Shown: piece by piece, positions 50,640 through 64,000 of the stretch | Position numbering within the stretch: the stretch's first letter is position 1 | Layout: the number at the start of each line of letters is the position of its first letter | DNA from: Cotesia glomerata | Taxonomy: Eukaryota > Arthropoda > Insecta > Hymenoptera > Braconidae | NCBI RefSeq assembly: GCF_020080835.1 | Contig: NC_058160.1 | Span: forward strand, 9,675,515 to 9,739,514 | Direction of reading: 5' to 3' | DNA: 64,000 nucleotides | Made by a program: the position numbers and the translations under genes | Notes under the pieces: generated by a model | Seen by the model: the letters and a program-made list of their open reading frames with translations, nothing else | Databases searched by the model: none | What the model was told of the DNA's origin: nothing

Positions 50640-52157
<1,518 letters not shown>

Positions 52158-54142
52158 TTATATGAATAAACCGCGTTTGAAGAGAATTCTATTATTTTGT
52201 CCAGTAATTCGCTTTTCCCCTGACGTGTACTGTACTACGGACTTTATTTGATCGGTAGCCACGGGGCCAATGCAAACCAGAGGGTCTTTGAAGTACGAGC
52301 AGACCTTTCGGGTTGACTGACGATGACGACGTTGAACTTGACAGCAAAGACCTCGGGTAATGTCACATTCGCTTGAAATGGTGCATTCTTCACCTGTTAA
52401 TAATTTTTTTTTTATAAATTTTTATTATTAGTTATGACAAAATTAATTTTTCTTTTCATGAAAAAAAAACTCACTGTATTGTTTATTAGAAGTAATTGGG
52501 GGTTGGCAGGACCTAGTATCAGCTCCGATGACATCAGTACACATGAGACCTGTTTCACAGTCACTGTCTCTTCGGCATAATTCTCCTTGTTTTAACCCGA
52601 ACGGGTACACACAAAATCCTTCGTTATCTAAAAAATGAAATGAAATTATTCAAAATAATTTATTTATTATAATTGAGAAATAATTTATTCAATATATTTT
52701 AATGACGTACCTCGATCAAAGATGCAAATTTGACCTGAACAACAATATTCATTTGAAACGCATCTTCTATCTTCACAAGGATCATCAATAGTTTCCAATC
52801 CTTCCGCAAAATTGTTCGCATAATTTCCTGTTAGCGGTCGCTGTTAATCGATCCAACCATATAATATTATTGTTATTGTTTTTTTATAAAAAAATTTTTA
52901 ATAATAATAATAAAACTCCATCGATGAAAACTTATTATTATTATTATCTATATTATTAAAAGAATTAAAAAAATTTTGTGGCCAGTGTATTTATATGATA
53001 AAATCGGTTTTTTAGTGAAATTTAGAGTCATTGCAAAGGTCTTGACTTTAATTTATCCCTTTTCAAGATTTCATCGCATTCTCACCGATAGACAATTTAC
53101 TATGAAAAGTATTTAGGTTAATTCGAAAATGCTCTATCTCTAGATATATAATTAAGAAATGACCTTGTATTTTGTAAACTATTGACATTTTTAAAGATAT
53201 AAGCTCATCCCGATGTTACACTCATCGAGACCTTTCACTTGAGTACCCACATCAATTTTTCATATATTTCATATATTTTATATATTATATATATTTATAT
53301 ATATGAAAAATATATCAAAATGCATGTGGGTACTTATATGAAAGCTCTTGACGAGCGTAACATCAGGATGAGCTTACATCTTTTAAAATGTTAATAATTA
53401 AGAGATGACCTTGTATCTTGTGAATTATTGACATTTTTAAAGATATAAGGTCACTCCGATATTACACTTATCGAGACCTTTCATTTGAGTACCCACATCA
53501 ATTTTTCATATATTTATATATATTATATATATGTATATATGAAAAATATATCAAAATGCATGTGGGTACTCAAATGAAAGCTCTCGATGAGTGTAACAAC
53601 GGGATGAGTTTATATTTTTAAAAACGTCAATATTTAAGAAAGTACAGTGCAATTTAACAAAAGTAATTATTTAATAAAGCAAAATTTTATTTATTTATAG
53701 TTCACGATTCACAGCAGTCACATAGTGACTGTAAGGTTGCTAATTATTATCATCATTATTATTAATAATAATAACTCGAAATTGCTGTTGGATGATAATA
53801 ATAATAATAATTTTTTAGCTTAGATTGAAAAAACTTATTAGAATTGTTATAAGATCGTGTGTCTTAAAGCAGTTAATAAAAAAATAAAAAATAAAAAAAA
53901 AGAATTAATCGATGATAAAAGGTGAAAAGGTAAAGCTCCTATGAGGTATATAAGTTATAAAGGGTATACAATAAAAGTATTACCTGCATATACGAAGGTT
54001 TGTATCCACCCGAATGACCACCGTAACCGAGATTAGATAACATCTCTGGAGTAAAGCGATTAAATAAACCCCCCCAGGCATTTACTTCAATATGCTGCTG
54101 CATCATCACAATACCAATCAATATACCCAATTTATTAATCAT
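52158..54142 (-). CDS. Prohormone-3 / ITG-like neuropeptide precursor
   Basis: Secreted neuropeptide precursor. Exons 54142-53984, 52840-52711, 52627-52475, 52393-52158; 678 nt, 225 aa, phases 0,1,1. Signal peptide MINKLGILIGIVMMQQHIEVNA, then WGGLFNRFTPEML. The middle is cysteine-rich (for example DPCEDRRCVSNEYCCSG, then CRRDSDCETGLMC and CTISSECDITRGLCC), a compact disulfide-rich domain. The C-terminus reads GEKRITGQNNRILFKRGLFI and stop: dibasic KR on both sides frames ITGQNNRILF, matching the honey bee ITGQGNRIF peptide as I remember it. Intron 1 (1.1 kb) holds Helitron-like copy 9. A splice acceptor (tttttttatttcag) lies about 30 bases upstream of the start; the 5' noncoding exon is annotated separately. 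Confidence 0.9.
52947..53743 (+). mobile_element. Helitron-like family A, copy 9, in prohormone intron 1
   Basis: Starts TCTATATTATTAAAAGAATT and ends with hairpin GCAGTCACATAGTGACTGT, then AAGGTTGCTAA followed by T. The internal inverted block is present twice. It lies antisense to the host gene. Confidence 0.85.
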
Positions 54143-54599
54143 TTTTGTTGGTTCAATACCTTTTTTTCTGAAATAAAAAAAACAAACAATGCTCCTATGA
54201 AAACAACTCAAACAAAAGCTATTTAAAAACAAGGTCACTAAAAGGGCGAAGGAAAAAACAATTAAATTTATCGCAAGTATACAAAATGCAAGAATATTGA
54301 TTCTATGAACATTTAATTGAAAAATTGATTTTAGACACCGATATTAATTATGGTTGTGTCAAGTGATGTAATAATAGGGTCTTATTATATCGCAAGTGAC
54401 ATTTATAAAATGTTAAGGAGTTTTGTAAGGATATTAATATTAATTATCGTTTTTCTTCTGCCTTTTAGTTTCATAAATCAGATTAATTACTACCGAGCTT
54501 TTTTTGGGGGGAGAGAGGGAGGGGCAAAAGGAAATATCTTATTTATCTGACTTATAATTAAAAATAAATAAAAATTGCGCAATAAAAATAAATACTTAC

Positions 54600-54785
54600 C
54601 GGTAAAATAAAAACTAGCACAATTTTACTTTTAAACAGCAAAATAAAATATTTATTATGATTTATTATTAAGCCAATAAAATATAAGTACTGTCGAGGGT
54701 TCGAATGACTGGAGAAAACTGGTAGGAACCGTGTACCGTGTGTGCTGCAGAGCTTTACATTACTCTTCTTCAGCCGCGACTCTCT
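54600..54785 (-). promoter_or_regulatory. Putative 5' noncoding exon of the prohormone gene
   Basis: On the minus strand the sequence TTTTACCG|GTAAGT at 54600 is a consensus donor. The 180 bases before it are mixed in composition (CTCCCACTAGAGAGTCGCGG near the 5' side) with no start in frame. It pairs with the acceptor at about 54167 just before the coding exon. Confidence 0.55.
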
Positions 54786-55904
54786 AGTGGGAGCGACAAA
54801 ATTCACGCATGCGTATTTATAATAATATTATATTAAATTATTTTTTTAATATCATTTATTCATGAAATTTTACCCTTACACAATAAAAATAAAAATAAAA
54901 ATAATAGTAAATATAAATAATTATTATTATCATTCCAATAAAAATCTCCCCTGGATAAAATCCCCAAAAATCATCAATTTAAAAAGATCATTAATTTTAT
55001 TTTATTTTAAACTTGGATTGTTTAAATAATTATACACTTTATTTTAACTAATTATTTTTTTCGATAAGTTAATAAAGATAATGACGTTTTTTATAAAAAG
55101 TTCGTGATGGAAGTTAATTTAAAGCGTAGGCGGTAGCTCGCGCTCGTTCTTTCTTAAAAGTTAAACAGATGTATCTTTCCTACTCTCTCTTTATTGATCC
55201 GTAGAGCATCTCCCATACATTATAACTTCCAGTCACACTTATATGTATATATTTATACATATTCAACCCTTAACATTTATATAACAACGGATCCTTGTTC
55301 TTGTTGCATTAAAATCAGATAGAACACCGGGAACTTTAAAACTTTATAACTTCACCTTACCTTTTGTTTAAATTACATTATATTCATGAATTTATCTATA
55401 TATATATATATATATATTTTCCATACAAGGTCAAAAAATACACGAATAAAAATCAAAATATAATTTTTTTTTTTTCCATAAATTTATTGTTTAGAAAAAA
55501 TAAATAAAGACTATTGATAAAACAAATTTTAAATTATATAAATAAATTTTATACACATAAATAATAATAATTTATAATACAATTGAACTTACATATATTT
55601 TGTATAGTACAAAAATTTGTACGGAAAAAAATAAATAAATTATTTACAGTATTGAATAAATAAATAATTAATAATAAAAAACCGAATGTAAATTTTTCCT
55701 ATGGGCATCATTGGATTATTTAATAATCAATGACCGTCTTGTACAATTTATCTCAGTACTTTGTCGAAGATTTATATATTTAATATATATATTAGCATGA
55801 CACGCGTGCATAAATAGGACCTTTTGTACACATGCTCTGTTGCTATGTTGCTTTAAGAGTACATTGATTTTATTTATTTTGTATTTTTGGGAAGGATAAT
55901 TATA
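54786..55904. other. Between prohormone promoter and protease 3' end, no gene seen
   Basis: AT-rich intergenic DNA. A mixed-composition patch at 55120-55240 has no ORF. The last few hundred bases before 55905 are the probable 3' UTR of the protease gene, with several AATAAA motifs on the minus strand. Confidence 0.45.
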
Positions 55905-58900
55905 TCAAACACCGGTGACACTGTGAAGCCAAGGTTTGAAATACGCTGTCCTCATGTAGACACCTGGTAAATACGGAGCTGCGCATTTTATACCGTGAGA
56001 CACTGTTCCGACTAAGAACCATCTTCCGTCTGGTTTTTCCATCATTAGCGGACCTCCACTGTCGCCCTTTATTTTTTAATTGATTTTATTAGTCGTTTTA
56101 AGAATTTTCAAATTGATTAAAGTCATAAATTAAAAAAATTTTATGTTATTTAAGTTAATAATTAATAATTAATTCAATTAATGAGAAAACAAATTTTTAT
56201 ATTAATAATTTTGACATTAATTGAATTAATAAATGAAAAAATGTTTAAATTAATTCAATTAATAATTTTTAAGAATTTTACATTAATCGAATTAATCAAT
56301 AGAAAAATTTTCAAACTAATTGAATTAATATTTTCAGAAAGTTTTGTATTAATTGAATTGATAATTAAAAAAATTAATTTAATTCAGGAGCTGAATTTCA
56401 AAAGGGTATCTTTTCATTTTTGATTATTCGAGACAAAATACTGGTTATCTTCAATTATAAATTTTTGTATTGAACTTTTTTTAGTTTAGTTATAAAATGC
56501 TATCGGTTATATGAAGTTGCAATTTGATTTTCATTTATAAATCTTTATATTTCTCGAAGTAATTAATATTTAAAAATTCAGAAAACTGGTCTTTTAAAAT
56601 ATGAAAAGATACCCTTTTGAAAATCAGCTCCTCAATTATTAATTTTCAAAATTTTCATAATACTTAAATTTATAATCTATATGATTAAAAGAATAAGAAA
56701 AATTTTGTGTCCAGAATAGTCATATGATAAATCGGTTTTTTTTAGTGAAATTTAGTGTCATAGCAAAGGTCTTGACTTGAGTTTGTGCCTTTTCAAAGTT
56801 TCATATCATTCTCACCGATAATCAATTTATTATGATAAATATTTAGGCTGCATTCGAAAATACTTTATCTCTAGATGGATAATTAAGAAATGACCTTGTA
56901 TCTTGTGAACTAATGACATTTTTAAAGATATAAGCTCACATTCGAGTACCCACATCAATTTTTCATATATTTATATATATTATATATAGGTATATATAAA
57001 AAATATATCAAAATGCATGTGGGTACTCAAATGAAAGCTCTTGATGAGTGTAACATCGGGATGAGCTTATATCTTTAAAAACTTTAATAGTTGAGAAAGT
57101 ACAGTGCAATTTAACATAATTAAGAAACTACCTTGTATCTTTTGAACCATTGACATTTTTAAAGATATAAGCTCATCCCGATACTACACTCATCGAGACT
57201 TTTCATTTGAGTACCCACATCAATTTTTCATATATTATATATATGTATATATGAAAAATATATCAAAATGCATGTGGGTACTCAAATGAAAACTCTTGAT
57301 GAGTGACATCGGGATAATTTTATATCTTTAAAAACGTCAATATTTAACACAGTACAGTGCAATTTAACAAAAGTCATTATTTAATAAAGAAAAATTTTAT
57401 TTATTTATAGTTCACGAGTCACGGCAGTCACATAGTGACTGCAAGGTTGATAGTATTCATATTAATTGAATTAATAATTTTTAAAAAATTTTATATTAAT
57501 TGAATTAATAATTTTAAAAAATTTCAAATTAATTAAATTAATAATTTAAAAAAATTTCAAATTAATTGAATTAATAATTTAAAGAGTTTTATATTAATGC
57601 AATTAGTATTTAAAAAAATAAAAAAATTAATTTAATAAATAATTAAAAAAATTTTCATATTAATTGAATTAATAAATAAAAAAATTTCCAAACTAATTAA
57701 ATTAATATTTAAACTTAAAAAAAAATATAAATTACCTCACAAGAATCTTTTTGACCATTAGCATACCCAGCGCAAAGAAAACTGTCTAAAATAAGTTTCG
57801 AATGACCCGCAGTCCTGAACATTTCTTGACACACTGAATTTTCCATAATAGGAACTTGAACTTCTTGAAGAATCGACGGAACTCCGCCGTCTGATTTAAA
57901 AAAAACATTTTCACAAATGTCAATAATCCTTTATATTATTATTATTATGAATATCGACTTACTGTATTTAACACGACCCCATCCAGTGACTGTGGCCATT
58001 CTCCCCACATAATCGGTATTGTCATCGGGCATACAAATAGGAACTATGTGGGCGTCAAATTCAACGGGCTTCTCGAGCTCGAGGATCGCCAAATCGTTGG
58101 CAAACGACGCGGCGTCGTATTCGCGATGAACAATAACTCTTCTCACGTTTCTTGACACACTTCTTCGCTGCTCGAGTTCACCTGAGATGTCATATTCACC
58201 GAACACTGCAACTAGCGACGCCAAAAATCTTTAAAAAATCAGAAGAAAAAAAAATTTTTTTTTACTATTATTATTATAATTCTAAACCAAAAAAAAAAGT
58301 ATAAAAACAAATTTTTACCCAGGTTGACAATGCGCAGCAGTAATAACATATTTTTCAGTAATAAGTACACCTCCACATTTATTTTTCGTAAATAATCCAA
58401 GCCATGTGGCTTCACGTACCAATACTTGCCATGGCCATTCACCAAATGTTGCATTTCTACCACCAACAACACGTCCTGTCTTAATCATTGGTCTTACTCC
58501 ACACTCTAACAAACAAATTTATTAATTAAATATACAATAAACTACCGAGGGAATCTATTTAAAATTTAAAATAAATATTAATAAATTACTTAGATGTGCT
58601 TAATTATTTTTATAAAATTTATTTTATTAAACAACAAGTTATCATAAATAAATAAATAAATAAATTAACAAAACATTTGATAAGAATAATTTTATTTACG
58701 ATACTGAATTTAATTTTTTTAATTTTTATAACAGATAAATAATTTAAAAAATTCCACATGTAATAAAGTGCGAATTTTTAAAAATATTTTCATAATTTAT
58801 TTGTTATAAAAATTCCAATAATTGTTAAACATTCAGTATCATTTTTATTTTAATGAAATTTCACCTCTACGAAAATCCGGCGTTGTAGAAAATAGAGTAG

Positions 58901-61900
58901 TCTCGGAAACGGAATAAGCCTCAGTGGTTTGTTGAAATTCAACCTTTTGAGTAGTTGAAACACTACTACTGGTAATATTAACCTTTTTAGTGGGTTTGAC
59001 AGGTCGTTTGGTAGTGACAATAGGTCTCTTGGTGCTTGAAACAGTGGCCGTAGTGACTTTGTCAGGCTTTGTAACCTTAACAGGTTTTCCCGTAGTAGCT
59101 GCGTAAGTAGCGGGTTTAGCAGGTCGCTTGGTCGGTGGTTTTTTGGTCGTAACTTTCTGCTGAGTGGGTCTTTTCGTCGGAGGTTTTTTCGTAACAACCG
59201 TCGGAGTGGTTGCATTTTTTTTACTATAAACAATGTCCTTCAAATCTTGAAAATTTCCTTGCAAAGAATCTACAATTTTATTGACAAAATCGTCGACTTT
59301 ATTGGTCAGAACTTCGTCTTCAATAAAACTAGGCGTGTGAATTTCATTTTCATTCTCAATTTCAACCTCCTGATTAGTATTATTCGAAGCTTCGACAATC
59401 GTCGGCTTTTCTTGCTGAGACGTCGGAGTAGAATTGGTCAAATTAGGATTGCGGTCTGGAGGGAAGTTTATCAAGTGATCGTTAGTCGTAGTCGCTCCTT
59501 CGACCTCATCGCTTTCAACAGTGACAATATTACTTACTGGCTTCGACGTAGGCTTAAAAACAATCGTATGAACCGGCGTTAAGCCTTCGTGAGCCCACTC
59601 TAGATCAGTCTGTCCAGGCCTCAGCTGAAAACTAGGCTTGCTCGACCAAGCGGACAATGTCGTCCAAACAGTCGGCTTTTTGGTCACAACAGCTGTTGTT
59701 ATCGTCGAAGAAGACGTTGAAGTCGCTCCACTTGCTCCAGAAGGCTTCGGGCTCGTCGAATCTTTCAATTTAACATTAATAAAGCTTGTTGAAATAATAT
59801 TACTGCTGCTCAAAGTGTCAGCACTGGTGTCCGTTGAAATAATCGTGCTTATATTGTGGGTTATCGTAGTTCCCGGTTTTTTAGTTTGATTCGGCTTTAT
59901 TGTAGATTTATTGAAAGGTTTTAGCGAGGAAGGTTTGGGTGAAGAATAATATGAAGAAGAAGAAGAAGAAGAGGAATAAATTGGTTTATTTTGCTGTTGG
60001 TTATTATTATTATTAATAGGTCGCTTCGTAAATGGCTTAGGAGAAGTAACACTGGTAAAATCATTGGTCCCAAGTGGTCCCAAAACAATAACAGTAGGCG
60101 CGGGTGGGAGAGTCGTCGGCTTAGTAGACAAATATTGATAACTAGAAGACAAACTTTGAGTGGTAGGATAGTTGTAGTTGTTTTTGTGAGTAAAGTCGGA
60201 GGATAAAATTATATTAGAAGGTCGGGTTGGTTTGCTTTTAGTCGTAGAAACGAGCGGAGTCGAGGAGGCGACTTGGTAATGGTAGAAATTAGCGGGTTTT
60301 GTTGATTGAACGGGTTTGTAGTATGTATAAGGAAAAGTTTGAGTGTTTGTCGATTCCGATGTGTCATCGATGGTCACCCATCCGTGAATCGATGAGCTTC
60401 CGGTATTTAATTGCTGCGTGACATGGGAGGAAGATGCGCTCGATCCACTTGGCGTACTAGCGTTCAGAATCGATATTATATGATTTATCGCAATCTCCTC
60501 TTTGTGAAAGTCATTTGAGTCGTCGTGTTTTTTGTTCCCGGACAGAGTGTTCACGCGGACTAAATTTGACTCCGTGCTGGAGGAAATGAGGTGGGTGTTC
60601 ATGTAGTGGGTGGGACGCAAGCGAGTGCTTTCGGTGCTGGAGCCCAATTTTTTTGTAGTTGCGACGGCGGGGGAGGAGGAGTAGGGGGAGACTGTGGACC
60701 GATTGGTGGGTCGGGGCATGAAGGAAAAATCGATCTTGTTGTCGATCGTAGTCCCGTTTTGGTCCAGCAGAACTGTTTCCAGGTGCGAGGTGTTGCTCGC
60801 GGGAAGCCCGTGGGAGAATAAACTAGGCAAGTGATACACCGGATCTATTTGGAGAACCTGATCCGGGCGCGTTAATGTCGCTACCGGTTTAAGCTCCGAT
60901 GGCTCTTGTTTGTTCTGGAGGCTGTTGTCGGGGTTCTCCAGAATGTCGGGCTGAGATAAATCGTCCATGGTGCTTTGATGGTCGAACGGGACAGTTGAAG
61001 TTGCTTTCTTGGTTGTTTCGAAGGTTTTTGTTTCATGGTCGATTGGTGGGAAGGTCGCTGATGATAGCAAAGAGGAAGACGAGGACGCTGGTAGTTGACA
61101 GCAAGCTCCGAATAAAAAGCCGTCCATGCAAGCTCCCACGACTTGCCCGTTTCGCTGGCTGCATTCGTAATTGAACATACAGATTGGTGGATCCTCCCCA
61201 CGCACTCGCGAGGGGTTTGATGGGCGACATACTTTTGGCTCTATTCGGTACCCACCGAACAACTTCCGACCTTTAAACAGATAAATTGGGGGTTAGTTTT
61301 TGAGATAGTTTGTAGATTGTTATAATTTTGCTTAATTGTGTAGAAAAAATTGTGTTAAAAAATTTTTTGATTAATTTTTAATAAAAATTTGGGTTGGAAA
61401 TTTTTTTGTTCAATTTTTGATACAAAAATTTGTAATAAAAAATTCCTTTTTCAATTTTTAACACAAAAATTTGTAGTAAAACATTTTTTTTTCAATTTTT
61501 GACTCAAAAATTTGTGTTGAAAAATTTTGTGTTAATTTTTTAATAAATGTTTGTGTTAAAAAATTTTTTTTTTCAATCTTAAACACAAAAATTTGTAATA
61601 AAAAATTTTTTGTTAAATTTTCAACTCAAAAATTTGTGTTGAAAAATATTGTGTTAATTTTTTAATAAATGTTGATATTAAAAAATTTTTTATTTAATTT
61701 TTAATACAAAAATTTGTAGTAAAACATTTTTTGTTAAATTTTTAACTCAAAAATTTGTGTTGAAAAATATTGCCTTAATTTTTTAATAAATATTTGTGTG
61801 AAAAATTTCTTCGTTAAATTTTTAATAAAATAATTTGTGTTAAATTTTGGATACAAAAATTTTCTTTAATTTTTAATAAAAATTTGTGTCTCAATACTTT

Positions 61901-62049
61901 TTTTTTATCAGGGAATTCAAAATAATTAACATCCAATAAATAAATTTTGAATTACCTCGACTGTGCTCTGAAAATGTGCTTTTAGTAGCAAATACTCCCA
62001 GGCAGTAACAGTAGACTACAAGTAGATAAACGTATCTTTGCGAAGCCAT
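55905..62049 (-). CDS. Filzig-like mosaic serine protease (clip-like module, mucin-like stalk, trypsin-like domain)
   Basis: Extracellular protease; Drosophila filzig acts in tracheal and cuticle matrix maturation. Exons 62049-61956, 61270-58865, 58505-58319, 58228-57963, 57890-57736, 56066-55905; 3270 nt, 1089 aa. Signal peptide MASQRYVYLLVVYCYCLGVFA. Residues about 41-88: six-cysteine clip-like module (CRPSNP...CMFNYECSQ...GACMDGFLFGACC). Residues about 90-830: Ser/Thr/Pro/Asn-rich stalk from one 2.4 kb exon, ending in TTKKPPTKRP-type repeats. Protease domain: cleavage at GR|VVGG (about 846), triad His in TAAHC (892), Asp in NDLAIL (941), Ser in CEGDSGGP (1039); DSCEGDSGG gives a trypsin-like S1 pocket. 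The linker Cys in ECGVRP may tie the domains after cleavage. End sequence GTVSHGIKCAAPYLPGVYMRT resembles filzig rather than Stubble, from memory. Intron 5 carries Helitron-like copy 10. Confidence 0.92.
56676..57453 (+). mobile_element. Helitron-like family A, copy 10, in protease intron 5
   Basis: Starts TCTATATGATTAAAAGAATA and ends with hairpin GCAGTCACATAGTGACTGC, AAGGTTGATAG followed by T. A second internal inverted block is duplicated. It lies antisense to the host gene. Confidence 0.85.
57454..57720. repeat. Short AT-rich tandem repeat (TTAATTGAATTAATAA units)
   Basis: The unit 'attaattgaattaataattt' recurs at about 35-40 base spacing here and again at 56160-56385 on the other side of the Helitron-like copy, so one array was split by the insertion. 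Confidence 0.75.
61330..61905. repeat. Tandem repeat filling protease intron 1
   Basis: Units of about 55-60 bases built on ACAAAAATTTGTGTTGAAAAATT and AATTTTTTAATAAATGTTTGTG alternate, with a higher-order period of about 115-120 bases repeated several times with small changes. No ORF. Confidence 0.85.
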
Positions 62050-64000
62050 CTGTAAATAATTAAATAAAATTATAGATCGATTTGGGTGAAAAAAATCTAA
62101 TAATAAAATCTGCAGGTAATAAACTAAGTAGAGTAAGGTGTTTCGTAATTAATGAAATCAATGAGCATAGCGAGGATGGACCATATTATCCGGACAGAGC
62201 CGTAGCTCTAGTATCTAGAGTTGAGTGCGTGATCTACACGTTCAACTCCGTGATTCACGCACGCACTTTACGCGAATACCTTTATGTTTGTTTGCTGCTG
62301 GTGCTTCTGCTCCTGACGATTTTATTTACCGTTATACAACCGCGTATTCAACTATATATACCCGTACATGCTCGCTACAGTGAACACTATATTTTGCTAA
62401 ATATATACGTCGTCCACACATACACTTAACAATTATCGGTGCTAAAGTGTGTGGATTAACGTAAATTTAATGAAAAAAATCACCGGTTTGATGTTATTAT
62501 TATTTTTTATTTTTTTTTTTTATACTAAGTAAACATTACGCGTGTAAAAAATCAAATCCTGTTTGATATCTATCATTTAATATTTACTTCAACACTTTAA
62601 TTAAAAATAGTTATTTATAAAATAAAATTTATTATTATTAATTTTTATATAGTAATAATAATAATAATAACAATAATTGCTTTAAATTTTTAAAGAAAAT
62701 TTTAGTTAAGTAAAAATAAATAAAAAATAAAAAAAAGAAATATTTTTTAAAATTAGATGCTTTAAAAAAATTACTAGATATTATTTTAAAAACTAACATT
62801 TATTATTATTATTATTTTTTCATAAAATAAAATTTATTTATTTCTATAAAAATTGCCTATTTAAAAATGACATAAAAATTAATCGCGTTGAAACAATAGC
62901 TTTCTAAATTAAAACAATATCTTATTTTTTTTTTCTTTTAAACAAACAATTAAGACCAGCAATAAAGTACATTAATAATTTTTATAATCAATTAAATTAT
63001 TGTATTACGTGTACAGGACTCATAAAAGATAAAACATTAACAGGAACAATAATAACAACAACAATAAAAGGAATTTGAATAATAGCATTTAAACGGTAAT
63101 ACTTAGTAATAATCAGTACGCATCTAATGTAAATGGGTTACTTGTTTTATTATTATCATTTATTATAAAATATATGTATAAAAGTTGCGATGGAGAAAGC
63201 TCGTTCTTAATTCTGTTGAGCAGACGTCCTCAACACAGTAATAAAGCAAATATATTGTAGTATAGTAGTAGTAGTAGGATACCTCAGTGTCTTTTTATTA
63301 AACAGAGTATAGAACCGAGTTCTGCTAAATCTGGGTGACCTGATTGTTCCCACCCTGTACAGAGTTTAACTTAAGGAATATCTTTAAACTATTCTTTAAT
63401 CTCGGACATTCTTAACTATTTTCACAGCTCTCTCTCTCTACAAATTTTTTTTTCTAAGCCTGATAATATTTACGAGCAATAATTTATTTCACTTTCTTTA
63501 GAATTTTTTTTTTTGTCAATAAAGAAAGGATGAAAAAAAGATTTTAGAGATGAGTAATACATGAGATAGATATAATTATTATTATATTAGTCTTCTTAGA
63601 AGCAAGTCATTCACGTCAAAGTGTGGACCGTTAGTAAATCTCTTGTCAGTGAACGCATCATCAACAAATTAAATCTACATTTTATATTTACTGTCTATTC
63701 AACGGCATTTTAACTTTATATATTTGTATAGTAGTGTATATTTATATATTTATTGTATATTATAAAACACGTGGGAATCGGTACAGAGTATTTAGAAATT
63801 TTTTTTTTAAATTATCTGACAATTTTTATTAATAAAAAATTTTTTTTAAATAAAATTATTTTATAAATAAAAAAACGAGTAAAAAGATGTTTAACTTGTA
63901 CCACGAGGCTGCGACCGGTCACGACCAACGACCGAGAACCTGATCTTGAAAGTAGGACAATCTGACCTTAACATTTAAAAATTTTTTGTAAAATTTTTCT
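62050..64000. other. Upstream of the protease gene, no gene recognised
   Basis: Just upstream of the start codon is AT-rich DNA with a mixed block at 62150-62420 (open for 115 codons on the plus strand but with no protein character). At 63160-63370 a TATA-like GTATAAAAG is followed by less AT-rich sequence with an AATAAAG motif, which could be a core promoter or a solo LTR. The rest is AT-rich. Confidence 0.35.

Noticed and set aside
59247..61174. Several plus-strand open frames of 70-110 codons
   Set aside because: They are antisense to the 2.4 kb protease exon, whose frame has clear domains and splice sites.
63160..63370. Possible solo LTR
   Set aside because: TATA-like GTATAAAAG, an AATAAAG motif and a sharp change of composition suggest an LTR, but I found no matching second copy, no TG...CA ends and no target duplication in the window.

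Overview
This is a piece of an AT-rich insect nuclear genome (few GC-rich stretches outside exons, spliced genes, many nested non-autonomous transposons). The gene set (acetylcholinesterase of the Drosophila Ace type, a prohormone-3/ITG-like neuropeptide precursor first named in honey bee, a filzig-type serine protease, complex I subunit NDUFA1) and the repeat style suggest a hymenopteran, plausibly a parasitoid wasp. That assignment is inference from memory; no search was run.

Layout. 880-9902 (-): acetylcholinesterase in five coding exons, all splice phases closing, complete catalytic triad and a C-terminal hydrophobic tail of the GPI-anchor type. 9903-26202: about 16 kb without a recognisable intact protein-coding exon; it holds candidate 5' noncoding exons of the esterase, a 2.4 kb terminal-inverted-repeat element nested in an older palindromic repeat, several MITEs, a tandem MITE array at 19.3-19.9 kb and a 2.6 kb fold-back element carrying a dead gene fragment and a nested TTAA-flanked fold-back.

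26203-42577 (+): five tandem paralogues of the haemolymph juvenile-hormone-binding-protein (JHBP/takeout-like) superfamily. All five have five exons with the same intron phases (1,2,2,0); the fourth looks broken. A small complex I gene (NDUFA1, 70 aa, minus strand, 28475-29552) lies inside the array, convergent with the first member. 42988-45362 (+): ketohexokinase, convergent with 45579-48628 (-): short-chain dehydrogenase/reductase of the SDR16C type. 52158-54142 (-): ITG-like/prohormone-3 precursor. 55905-62049 (-): filzig-like mosaic serine protease with signal peptide, six-cysteine clip-like module, long Ser/Thr/Pro stalk and a complete trypsin-like domain.

The genes do not form a pathway; the JHBP array is the only functional cluster (secreted carriers of small hydrophobic ligands). 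The most striking non-genic feature is a non-autonomous Helitron-like family: ten copies in 64 kb, many sharing a TC...CTAG end structure and a 3' hairpin, sitting in introns of the esterase, JHBP-1, ketohexokinase, prohormone and protease genes and serving as targets for later insertions. No tRNA, rRNA, CRISPR or intact transposase gene was found.
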